Source: Plasmodiophora brassicae (Eukaryota; Endomyxa; Phytomyxea; Plasmodiophorida; Plasmodiophoridae). From it: DNA of 64,000 nt. A program made the translations under genes and the position numbers. Location of the stretch: positions 1,116,001-1,180,000 of the forward strand of contig JASFAU010000005.1 of NCBI GenBank assembly GCA_039704465.1, in the 5' to 3' direction. Every line of letters begins with the position of its first letter. Positions within the stretch are counted from its first letter, which is position 1. The notes beneath the pieces are model-generated. The model saw nothing but the letters and a program-made list of their open reading frames with translations. It had not been told where the DNA came from and searched no databases. This document shows positions 46,201 through 58,511 of the stretch, piece by piece.

Positions 46201-47178
46201 GGGTGGTCGGACAGTAGATGAACGGCCGTTTCTGGCGTTATCGGACGCCTCACTGTTACCGTCGATGATTTCAATATGCGAAACAGCAGAGGCAAGCGCG
46301 ACCACAGCAGCATCGTCGCCAACCTCAGATCGTGGAACGGGTTGATACGTATGAAGCGCGCGCAACAGATGACCAAAGTTATATTCTCTCTGACGACGCT
46401 CCAAGCATCCATCAAGGAGGATGTTGACCACAGAAAGTAGCAAAGAGAGAGAACCACGGGCCATTGCGAAACCGAGAATGGCCTCGACGGCTAACTTCGA
46501 AGTGTCGTCACTTGAACCCATATCAGTGCCAACGGCGACATCACGCACGAAGTGAATGATCGGGCCAATAACGTCTACTATGTCTGAGGAGAATACAGAA
46601 TCGTCAGACAGCGAAAGCACAGGGGTCTCCGAAACAAGGGTCGAAGCCATTTTGAGGATCTGACTTATTAGGCTTTTGTCAGACCGCCGCGCCATGTCAA
46701 TAAGGATAAGAAGGAGACGGACGACCGACTGCAACCCCAATTTTGTGCTGGTAGCCAAACGTGGTTTGCTGTCCATCACTCGCTTAACTTGCACTGATGT
46801 CTTCTGCCCCAAGTTCCGATCCCGGATACCCTGCCGCTGAAACGCCTGCAGCATTTCGTAGTGCAAGAACATCAAACGTTGCTGTTCGGCTGCAAACTGG
46901 TCAGCCATTGCCTCATCAGCAATGGCATCGATGGTCTGCATCAGATCAGCAACTGCCTGGACACGACCGGCGTCCTCATCGACACCCAGCCCAAGGGCGG
47001 CACAATTGGCTTCAGTCTGCACATGGACAGCCTGCGCTTCAGGAGGTTTGTAACCCTGAGTATGGGCGATAACAAATCCAGGGTCGAAGATGCGGCCATC
47101 AGCCTCGAGCAGCTCCTCGTCACGAGCGCGAGTTGCCTCGAGATCGCGACCGTCGACGGCGCTAACGCCGGCACCCAT
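31236..47178 (-). CDS. Giant HERC-type protein: RanBP2 zinc finger, SPRY, RCC1, LamG-like, UBA and degenerate HECT
   Basis: A nearly continuous minus-strand frame of about 15.9 kb with short introns, roughly 4,900-5,000 aa. The start chosen is MGAGVS at 47178 (the frame is open to 47391). Order: a helical N-terminal region in one 4.7-kb exon; RanBP2 finger WQCHT-CTFINGIQWNACRAC (intron 42474-42419); discoidin-like domain (41.7-42.3 kb, YYTLRHYSSYNVEALRSWRL); SPRY 1 (about 41.0-41.5 kb); second discoidin-like domain (38.8-39.2 kb); seven or so RCC1 repeats (37.4-38.7 kb, e.g. GNGDHGRLGHGD); two LamG-like domains (36.0-37.3 kb); two UBA-like segments (35.7-35.9 kb); SPRY 2 and 3 (33.1-34.3 kb); HECT (31.2-32.8 kb). 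Homology is to HERC1-class E3 ligases. The catalytic Cys position reads Arg (VYAREFRLDLPEYSS) and the usual N-lobe GG motif is missing, so ligase activity is doubtful. Confidence 0.85.
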
Positions 47179-47542
47179 CCCGCGACGCGCGCAAACCGAT
47201 TCGAGAACACTGAGCCAAACAACGACGACGGTGCGACCGCCAGCCACAGTCCCACTGACTGTGGCGGAGCGCTCGGGCGGTTGCAGTTGGTAACAGCAGT
47301 TGCAGCATCGACGAACACCCCAAAAAATGTGTCTGGCATCGCGTGCGACCCAGCTGGACGACGACAACGTTAAGTAACGGGTCACTTCCATGGCCCACGT
47401 GCACAGGTGAATTGATATGCGGTCTGGCGTTATCGCTACAGTACAAAGATTAATTTCGCTTCGGTACGCTTGATGATCCGTTTATCGGGGGGTCGGTGGT
47501 CGTCGGGGATCGACGATAAATAGGCCTGTCGGTAAGGTGCTT
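47179..47542. promoter_or_regulatory. Divergent intergenic region, HERC-type / RhoGAP genes
   Basis: The 364 bp between two head-to-head start codons hold both promoters. The minus frame is open through part of it (to 47391), so an N-terminal extension of the HERC-type protein cannot be excluded. No named motif is seen. Confidence 0.35.
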
Positions 47543-49023
47543 ATGGGGAACATCTGCTCAGGTATCAGTGAGGACCCATTTACTATCATGACCAGTATCT
47601 GAATGAATGCGTGCGAAGGACGCAACATTGGCATGTCGAATGTGTTTCGTGTCCCGTTGCAGGAGCTCTGGGACCGGGACCACTGCTGTCCGAGATTTAT
47701 CGAGGAGACCATTAATCACATTACCTCCCAAGGGCGCGCAACGAAGCACATCTTTCGAGAGAAAGCTGATCATGAGCTGGAGGCTCTCTGCCATACAATG
47801 GAGCAATTCGCGTTAAGTACGACGACATCGTTCAGCAGTCACCCCTGTCTGGGTGATTTGTGACCGATGTCGTTAATTCGTAGGGCCGGACCTAGAGCTG
47901 ACGTTGATGGCATTCTCAATGCAGTCGGTGACGACGTTCCTGAAGAAGTTCCTGCGGGACCTCCCCGAACCGGTCATTCCAAAGCGCTATCAGAAATCCA
48001 TGCTTTACACTATGACGAATGTTTCCAATGTTCTCTTCATATGTTCCGACAAGCAGGACGATTTCGACCGACTTCTCATGCTCCAGGTAAACGTAGAAGA
48101 GCGGGTCCTGGCAAATAATCTCACTGTGGGCTTCTAGAGCATGCTCTTATGTCTACCTCGCCCGAATTTCGACATCGTCCGACGCTTACTTCATTGCCTA
48201 TCAGTATTGGCGAATGCACCTGACGATGACGAGTCGAGTCCATTATCCCTTGGGCAGGTATGTCCGTGTCTAGCTCAATAAGGCGTTGTCGAACGCATTC
48301 GACATGCAGATACTGGGCCCGATCGTGTTCAGACCAACAATTGTGGTGTCGTCGTCCCGACGTTCCCGTCATCTGGAGAAGAAGCGCGGGCCGGTCGCCC
48401 TGTATGACGACGCTCTTGACAACGAGGATGCAATTCTTTCCCAAGTACGAAGCCTTAGACCCGTGCGTCTGTAGACCTGAGCAGTGTTTCAGAAATGCTT
48501 GACATTCATGATCAATCATTACGCGGCATTGTTCCGAGAGAACCCACATCGTAACCTGGGCATACTCTTCTCCGAGACATCGAAGCTCGAAGAGATCAAC
48601 ATGGAGAACATCAGGCGCATGGAGCACCAACACATGTCCATTGAGAAGTTCAAAATCAGAGCCGTTCAGCGCATGTACGCACGGTTCGCAATGGCGAAAT
48701 TCTTCATCGCATGGCGAAGCGTCTCGGCAACCGCCGAACAACGTCACAGCGTGTACAAGAAACTCCATCACCTCAAACAGGAGCTCGAGGTCACGCGCGC
48801 CGAATCCTTGCGTGCCGAACGACGTTGCACACAGCTCGAGACCAAGCTAGACCTGGAAACCTTCGACACCAACATCAGCACTGCGACGTTCCGCAAATCC
48901 ATACCGCGTGCCTCGGCCGCCTTCCTCCTACCCGTACCAAGCCCTGGCAGTCGACCATCTTTCATCCGACAACCGTCCCTGTCGTCTCCCAGGCCAAGGA
49001 CCACCACGACGTTCGCGTTCTAA
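47543..49023 (+). CDS. RhoGAP-domain protein with C-terminal coiled coil and predicted N-myristoylation
   Basis: Exon 1 is only 19 nt (47543-47561) and encodes MGNICS, an MGxxxS myristoylation signal with a palmitoylatable Cys5. A 57-nt intron follows. Exons 2-3 give the RhoGAP fold: FRVPLQELWDRDHCCPRFIEE, HIFREKADHELEAL (the place of the arginine finger, IFR), then FLKKFLRDLPEPVIPKRYQ. Further exons supply LLHCLSVLANAP and LGQ-ILGPIVFRPTIV. The last exon (from 48490) encodes a basic, Glu/Arg-rich coiled coil and a Ser/Pro tail. RhoGAPs switch off Rho/Rac GTPases. Intron 47817-47883 and three or so later introns were placed by eye. Confidence 0.87.
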
Positions 49024-49202
49024 ACGTTACCTGTGTAAATGCCGTACCCATCAGTGTGAATTGCAGCAAACAGATGCAGTCCCGCAGGAGCCGTCCTCAC
49101 AGTGTGGCTGTTGGATGACGTGACCAGTGACTACAGGTTCGGACGTCCAGAACTGCAGTTGCGGCGCCCCGGGCCTGCGCGGACTCGCCGTATTGCGCAA
49201 CG

Positions 49203-50759
49203 ATGGCGACCGCTGAGCTGTCGGCCGAGGAGAAGAAGCGCCTGAAGGAGGAGCGCCGGCGGCAGTTCCTTGCGAGCCGGCCCGACCTGGAGGCGCGGCC
49301 CAAACCGAGCAGAGCTGAGCGAAAGAAGCAACAGCAGCAACAGCAACAGCAGCAGCCGCAGGAACAACAACGGCAAACGCCGAAGCAACACCCTGCAAAG
49401 CAGGCCTCGGCACAACAAGACAAAGGCGGTAAAGCAGAGAGGCAATCCGGGTTGATTGCAACGCCAAAGGCGTCGCCACAATCACGAGCCATCAATGGCC
49501 TTCTGAATCATCTGCCAGCGTACACGAAGCAGTCATCGCAGACGATGGGCATCAAGATGGGTGCTCAAATAAGTATTCATCCCAGCTTCGTTTCGTTAGC
49601 GTTAGCGATATCGAAGCACATTCTTGCAGGTCTCTGATGGTGGTTCTGGGAGAACCTGATTGATCTAATGGTCTGCCGACAGGGTCAAACTCTCGTTCTG
49701 CCGGTCTGATCGCCGCGTTGCGCCGATTCTTAAACGACTATGAGTGCCCCGGTGGAAGGCCTTTCTCCAGACATTTGGAGCAGCTGCTGACGACGCACAT
49801 GAAATTCCTGGACAAGATCAGGTCATCGATGCTGTTGTCGTTCCGGTGTTTCTATGCTGATTGTCACTGGTCAACAGACCGCTTTCCGTAGGCATGCGCA
49901 ACGTTGCCGTCACGCTCAAATCGGCTGTTTCGAAACTGGACCCGTCCCTGCCCAATTCCGAAGCCAAACGGATTCTGTTTGAGATGCTGGACAAGTACAC
50001 TGAAGAACGCATCGTGTACGCACTGGCGTCCATTGTTAAGATCGCTGAAGACAAGATTCGTGATGGGGACGTTATCCTGACATTCGGGCGGTCTCACGTT
50101 ATCGAGGAAATAGTCATCAATGCGCACCGCAAAGGCATCAAGTTTCGTGTCATTGTCGCTGATTCAGGACCGCAGTTCGAAGGTCGCCGTGCCGTGCAAC
50201 GCCTTGTTCGTATGTGCCCTGCGCTTAATTGTTCCTACGTCCTCATACAGTCCGTTACTTACGTGATGCGCGAGGTGACCAAGGTACGCTTTCAACGCGG
50301 GCGTTTCATGGCTGTTTCTAGCTGCTGACACAATATTAGGTGTTTCTTTCTGCAACGTCGATGTTTGCAAATGGTTCTGTTCTTGGCAGAATCGGAACTG
50401 CTGTTGTCGCCGTCATGGCTAGGACGTATCACGTTCCCTGTATTGTATGCTGCGAGACGCGCAACTTCTCCGAGAAGGTAACCACGCCAATGTACAGTGA
50501 TGAAGCGCGTCGTGACGTTCGCATTCAGGCTCAGGTCGATGCGATTACCCAAAACGAGCACCTGGATCCTGATAGTTTGATCATGTCTGCGAACCCCAGC
50601 CCGCTGAAGGATCTGCAGCACCTGGCTAGCCTCAGCGTTCTGAATTTAGCGTACGACGTCACCCCAGCTAATCTAGTAACGATGCTGATCACCGAGGTCG
50701 GCTGCATTCCCGCTACTAGCGTCCCTGCCGTGACTCGCGAGTTCATGAAGAGCATGTAA
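49203..50759 (+). CDS. EIF2B4: Translation initiation factor eIF2B subunit delta
   Basis: Four exons with introns 49630-49682, 49822-49877 and 50284-50339. The basic N-terminus includes a glutamine run (49328-49375, CAG/CAA mix). The conserved body reads ISIHPSFVSLALAI, NSRSAGLIAALRRFLNDYECP, DKIRPLSVGMRNVA, GDVILTFGRSHVIEEIV, RVIVADSGPQFEGRRAV, ATSMFANGSVLGRIGTAVVA, VPCIVCCETRNFSEKV and the C-terminal NLAYDVTPANLVTMLITEVG. It is a regulatory subunit of eIF2B, the nucleotide exchange factor for eIF2. The delta branch, not alpha or beta, is chosen from the long N-terminus and NLAYDVTP context. Confidence 0.95.
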
Positions 50760-50951
50760 TCGTGTTCTTCCTTTCTGCATTCCATACACCTACGCATTTA
50801 GACTGTTGGACTCGTATGCATATCAGAGACTCAAGGGACCCGAGTCGTGTCCACGGAACGCGTTCCAGTAAAGAAACCAGGGAACAGGTTAGGTGCTTGT
50901 CGAAGGTGTATTCGTCAGGAATCCAAATGTTACAATGGGAAGACATTAGGC

Positions 50952-53412
50952 TCAAGTGTGACCGTCTCTTGCAACTGCCGGGAATGAGGACTCCACGATT
51001 CCTAGGTGCAACACGCGGTCGCCCGTTGAGCAAACGGGGTCGACTGATTTGCCGACCACGATGCCATCCAGAGGCGCTCTGTAGGTTGCTGTAATATCAC
51101 CGAAAATGTTTCTGATTTGGGCGATAACCTGAAGCCCAATCAGTTGAATACCGCAATACATAACGTTGTGGCGTACCTGGCCTTTCTCCACCCAGGTATT
51201 GATCTCGGGCGTTACAGTCAACCTGCACGTCAACAAATCAGTTTGTACCGTTCCCTCCAGGTATAGTCAGCGACACTGAACATACAGGCCACCTGATCGA
51301 ATAATTTAGACTGATGATGTGTCAGGTACATGCAACACTAAACGTACCGTGTTTGGCGAAAATCCAGAAGGACCTGGCGCAGACAGTGGGTTTCGAATCT
51401 TCCGAAGGCCCTTCCTGGTCTTCCCTGATCACCATATGCAACGAGCTAAGAATGTTTTCGACTCCGAGCAGCGCAGCCGTAACGAAACGCCGATGGATTC
51501 GCGATGGGTCACCAATCTCAACGGTGATGGACGGGATTCCTAGGTTCATTGCCGCGCTTCTCAGGGAGCCCTGGAAGGTGTCAGACGCAAACGGTTAGAC
51601 ACGCAACCATTCCAACATACGTCAGGTGCCGTATTGTGCACAATAATCTGTGGCTCCTGGAGCAGAGCCATGCTGTGCGTTATCCGGTTGTTCATGTCAG
51701 CGCGAACATAGAGTGAGTTAACTCGACCGAAGCTCGCCGTATGCAGATCGATATGGTAGTTGAACTTGCAGATGATTGAATTGACAATGTTGTACGCGTA
51801 TACCTGGCCGCAATTGCCGTTAGGGTTCCCGGGGAACAAGCGGTTCAGGTCCTGTCCATCATGGAAATTCCTTTGATGCATCAGTAGGCCTGGGCAGTTT
51901 AAAACGGGCACCTGAACGGCTAGCTTTGGCACCGGTATCGGAATACTTAAGATGGGGGCATTCGCTTACCGCTGCAACGGTCCCGTTCAATGTTTCGACA
52001 TCGAGTTCCCGCAGAAGCCTAAAAATAAGGGGGATGCCGTTAAGCTCGTTGCCATGAACGGCAGACGTAATTCCTAAGTTCGCGATTAATGCAGGTGCAT
52101 ACGTTGAATGGCGTAGCGGGATACCGAGGACGGGGCCTTCGAACGCGCCCTTTGCCACAATGACGGGAACGGTCAGGTTGAAACCAAGCCCGTCTGTTCC
52201 AAGTACGATCTTCATGCGGGTAACCGAGGCCGGCGGTAAAGTCTCAATGTTCAGCGACGTAAAGACGGGAATATCGTCTTCGACGCTGTCAAATTGTTAT
52301 AAGCAGTGACAAGACTAATTGGACAGCCGTATGGAGACTTACATTGTCTCGTCCAGCTCCTTTTGGGCAGCCTCGTCTTCTTCCACTGTTGAGATAGGCC
52401 CACATTTGACCTACACTGCCTTCAGAAACCACCATTTGTCAACTGAATATAACTCGCACCATTTCTTCCGCAACAAGCGCTCGAACTTCGTTGACAGCGT
52501 TGACGTGGCTTTGCCTCCTAGAAGCAACCCTGGCAGACGTCTCTGCCAAAAGATCCCTGTCCAGCGCTTGTAAGGGTACTACAGACAGGAGCAGACATTG
52601 CCCTACTTATACTGTGCGGGATCCGTCTCCCTCCCCCTCATGACCTTATCGTACTTCTTCACAATTTTGTCGAGACCAGAAAAGTTCATTGAGATGAAGT
52701 GCTCTAGTCGAATTAATTGCAGCGTGAAGCCAAGCCTGCATCCCGCAAACGTTAACGTTGGTCAATACGGCATTACAATGGATTCTCACAGTGATTTACG
52801 AAGGTCTTGGCTAGACACCTGATTCGTATCGGTCAAAATCCTCTTTCGGATGCTGGCGGCCTGGTTCGAACAGAACTGGTCGATCTTGTTGAACTCGCGA
52901 CGGAACAGCTCCTGGAAACACCGTCTACGAAAGTCCCCAGTCGCTTCGAATTTCAGCTTAATTTCACTGGCGTGCCGCACTGCCGAATCCCGCCGTTCTT
53001 CGGAGTAAGCATCAGCAAGTTCCAGATGGGACTAGGCCAGGGACGCTGAGCAGACCTTCAGTGGTTTTCCGCTCTATCTCTGCCTCACTCTCTGATTCGA
53101 AATTAGTCACAGATACGCTGCGTTCCAGCAGCGACTTCGCCTCCAGCAAGACCTGGTTGAGCTTATCCTCCTGATCATGTCCTGCGCTACCGGTCAATAA
53201 CACGCGGGACACGACTTGTTTCCAGGTCGAGTTACCAAGCTGTGCGAGCTGATGGATGAGCTGCTTGAACTTCTTGTAATTCAGATAGTAGTCGGCCCAC
53301 CTGAAGCATGCAAACGATCAGAAACGCGGAACCGTTCCCGGCGCTCCAGCCCGACTGACTTCGTGTTCCAGGGCAGGTTGGCCTCCAGACGTATCGACTT
53401 CCCGAACTTCAT
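50952..53412 (-). CDS. SPX domain - AstE/aspartoacylase fusion
   Basis: Begins MKFGKSIRLEANLPWNT, the SPX start. Introns 53359-53301 and others rejoin WADYYLNYKKFKQLIHQL, a helical segment, and FSGLDKIVKKYDK, the SPX lysine surface that binds inositol pyrophosphates. A 56-nt and a 49-nt intron then carry the frame without a stop through VRALVAEEM-VKCGPIS and an acidic linker (VEEDEAAQKELDETI, IVEDDIPVF) into a zinc deacylase. The deacylase has VHGNELNG (Zn ligands His, Glu), DLNRLFPG, YHIDLHTASFG (third ligand), SITVEIGDP (catalytic Glu region) and the C-terminal APLDGIVVGKS ... DRVLHLG. AstE/AspA enzymes cleave N-acyl amino acids. Sensing of phosphate status coupled to a deacylase is inference. 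Two separate genes are possible if either linking intron is wrong. Confidence 0.8.
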
Positions 53413-53691
53413 CGTGTTCGGTCGCCAACGCTCACGCTCGCTCCTTCGATGTCACACGACCGGAACTCGTCGCGCTAGGCCGCCGTCCAGTCAGGTCACT
53501 CGCAGTCCGCCAGACTCAGGTTGTCGGCCTTCGGCGCGGGCGCAGCCGCAACTGGTAATAAGTAGCCTACGTGCCCATCGTCCCGCGGAACACACACAGG
53601 CACGCACGCACCTGTCCCAGGCATATACAAATAGTACAACGCTGCACAGAGCAGTCCACCCGTGCACGTACAGTTGCTCGTTTAGTCTGCG

Positions 53692-54601
53692 CTAGCCTGG
53701 AAGGGACGCGTCCGATTCGGACCGGGCGTGTTCGCGGCGCAGAACGCGCGGCTGGATGTGGTACGGGCCGGGCAGCCGCGCGTAGATCATCATCGGGTCG
53801 TCGATCCATCTGGACCCGCCGGCGAATTTGAACAGGCGCGGGTTGGAGTACGGCGGATGTTTCTGGGCGAGCACCATCAGCTCGTAGTTGTTCGGCGGCA
53901 TGACGTCGTTGCTGTCCGATGGCCACGACGGCGTGAATAGGCAGTCCGGGAGGGCGACTTTGCCACGGGTTGGGAACCATGGGCCGGCGATCGGCAGCTT
54001 ATCATCACGGGCGGCTGCCGGTGACTTCGTCTCTGGGGACGGTTTGTGTCCGAATATCACCCGTCGCAGCTTGTCGTTCTCGTGACGTTTCATGTACAGA
54101 TCCATTTCCAGGTCGGACATGTAGGCGATGGGCGTGAAATCCCCATTGCGTCCCTGTCAACATCAGTGGAATCATTGGATCTCCTGGCGTAGGCAGCGAT
54201 GCGACGTACCGATTTCGGAGGGTTGGGCGCTCTCCATGGTACAGCGCTTGCGTCCTTAGACGACGTCGTTTTCGTTGCGGATGGCGTGAAGACGATACGT
54301 GGCGCAGACAGCGAGAAGCTACGCGTGACCGATGACGAAGCTCTCCAGGGCAGCTTCGGATGAAAGTTGGACGAGTAGTTGCGGTTTATGTGGGGCCCGA
54401 ATCTGCAGCCGCGACTGAGTTAGCCAGCATCGGCGGGAGCTCATGTCGGATAGCAGACTCGGCATCGTGGATGTATCGGTACTGGCCTTTGAGAACTTGC
54501 GCCGATGTCCTGAACGGACCGGAGTGCTTCGGGAGTCGCAGGGGCTTCGGCGGCGGGCGCGATGGTGCCCCGGCCGCACGAGCTCGACGACTGGTTGACA
54601 T
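53692..54601 (-). CDS. Conserved-looking hypothetical protein
   Basis: Three exons, 54601-54459, 54402-54210 and 54153-53692, joined by two 56-nt GT-AG introns whose phases agree; about 265 aa. It begins MSTSRRARAAG (basic, Pro-rich). Then come YRYIHDAEFGPHINRNY and FHPKLPW, a Ser/Thr/Lys-rich middle, a short charged helix (SDLEMDLYMKRHENDKLRRV) and an aromatic/Pro-rich end (YELMVLAQKHPPYSNPR, FKFAGGSRWIDD). No signal peptide or membrane helix. The matching intron lengths and clean frame support a real gene. No family is recognised. Confidence 0.65.
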
Positions 54602-54889
54602 TTGACAACGAACAGATATTGAGTCGCGATGTTGACGTCACCCAAGGCATCGTAATATCTCTGGAGTAGGTAGAGTTGTATACATCGTCGAGGAGAGGCG
54701 TTGATGTCGACCGAGAGAGCGAGCGACGCGGGGACGGCGGATGAACGATGTGAATATATTGATTGATGCACGGCTGTAGTTGATGCGCATTCGTTGTTAA
54801 TAGGAGACGATGCGATGGTGTACGCGATAGAGTAATAATGGGCGTGGATCGACACGACGGAACGGTCGGGGTTTGGTAGAGGAAGTAGG

Positions 54890-56144
54890 TTACATAGTGG
54901 TGCCGAGAGTGAGCTTGCGCAGGGCGATATGGAATTTCTTGCGTTGGCCCAGCTTGGTCATACCGAGGGAGACCAGGTCCTGGTCCGTGATATCTTTGAT
55001 GACATCCAGGCTGTCGACCTCAGCGTCTTCAAAGTTCTTCGACATGCTCTCAAGACCAGCTTCTTTCAGGAACTCTACAACCTTGGCGAACCCGTCGTTT
55101 TTCTTGGGCACGAACGACGTCGACTGGGCGCTCAGCTGCGACGCGGTAAAGGTCGTTGTCGACTGCGCAAACGCGGTTGTGACTGTGGCCACTGGCCGTG
55201 CCCGAGGCGGCCCAGGATGCACGACACCAATACGAGCACAGCGGAGGCGCTCTTCAATCTTGTTGATCTCGTCTTCTTCGTCTTCATCGCTATCCCAACC
55301 AGAAGAAGAGGCAGGTGGGACTGAGTCGACGCGACTGCCGTTATCACGGATTGGGTTGGCCTTCTTGGCCGTTGCAATCCCCTCTGCGGCTTGGACGTTC
55401 CCAACCGATGATTCGAACGTCGTGCTCACTATGGGGCCGGGCCGCGTCGGCGGTGGCCTCGATGCGCGAACAACTGCCGGCGTTTGAACCATCGCAGACG
55501 TTGACTGATTGGTCTGCGGAAGTTGAGAATGGCCCCGTTCGGTGGACGATTCGCGCCAACCCTATCAGCAGCTTAGATAGCAGGAAACAAAGGTTGCAGA
55601 AGCGTACCTGAGCGGAAGAATTAAATCCAGATGAGTTCTTGGCAGTTCCATCATTGTCGGTCGGCCAGCTAGATGCATTAGTGGTAACGGATGACTTCCA
55701 GGTCGAATCCGATGTTGCCTGCTTCGCCGGTGTCGCCTTCGTCGTCCCATTCCAGTCGTTCTTCTCGCCGTCCGGTCTGTGAGACCCCCACACGGCCTCT
55801 TTCGGTCCACTGCAACCGTTGTCGTCCAGAGATCCTCCTCCCCACGATGACTGCGCTTGAGTATGCTTCACGACGTTGTCCCCTTTGGTTGATTGTGGCG
55901 CTCCGGCTGATTCTCGCCAATTATTCGTCGTTGACGATGTCGTTCCACTGCCTCGATTGCCCGAGTCATACGCCGCGCGCGACGACATCGAACCGCCACG
56001 TGGGCCGTCCGACGCTCCGACAGGATTCACCGTCTTCTTCGTCACCTCGAATCGGCGGTACGTCCCGGCCTCAGGCGCCGTCGCTCCGGGGTCCGGCGTC
56101 GCAGGACAGCAACCCGGAGCGCTCTGCACCGGGCGGCCACTCAT
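54890..56144 (-). CDS. SAM-domain protein with long disordered N-terminus
   Basis: Two exons, from ATG at 56144 with an intron at about 55605-55517, joining FNSSAQ to TNQSTSAMVQTP. The first about 300 residues are Ser/Thr/Gly/Asn/Pro-rich and probably disordered, with an acidic patch (SDEDEEDEINKIEERL). The C-terminal 70 residues form a SAM domain: VEFLKEAGLESMSKNFEDAE, DVIKDITDQDLVSLG, QRKKFHIALRKL. SAM domains mediate protein oligomerisation or RNA binding; the role here is unknown. The gene is downstream of katanin on the same strand. Confidence 0.82.
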
Positions 56145-56462
56145 CGCATACTTGTTGGCGTGGGTCTCGCCCCCAAGACGCGCGAGTCGCGACGGATGCA
56201 TCGCCCGCAGCCACACACACGCAAGCACGCTTCCCGACGGCAGATCGCGAAAAACACAATACGGCGCACACGGCACGCGCGGCTGGCGGCTGCGGCGCTG
56301 TCCTCAGGATCTCGGGGGACCTGTGGTGGACAAACTCCGATCGAACAAGCGGCGCGCGTCTCCCAAGTCGCCTGAAATAGCCTTTAGTAGCGAGCCTGCG
56401 CCGAGACAACGGCAGGCTGGTGCGCTGCGAAACCCAATGTACATAGGTACTTAATGGGTTTG

Positions 56463-58255
<1,793 letters not shown>

Positions 58256-58511
58256 CGCCTCGGCAAAATGCCACTATCGGCGTCCATGGTCGGGCGCTCA
58301 CAGTGATGCAGTCACACCCACACGGCCCTCGCGACTCTGAAATCATGTCTGCCCCCGGTGCAACCAACAAAAATCATCTAGGGGCCAACGTCTTCTCGGT
58401 CGCTAGGCAATCTCCCACAGGCCGGTGTTACACACTGGACCCGGTGCAGCTCGTTCATTTCGATATTGGTGCGGTTGGGGTTGTTTGGGGATTGGGCGTC
58501 GCAGGGTTGGA

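Noticed and set aside
52385..52425. An in-frame TAG after the SPX region, suggesting that SPX and AstE are separate genes.
   Set aside because: The frame that meets the TAG does not look like SPX. Using introns of 56 and 49 nt gives a better SPX end and enters the AstE frame without a stop.
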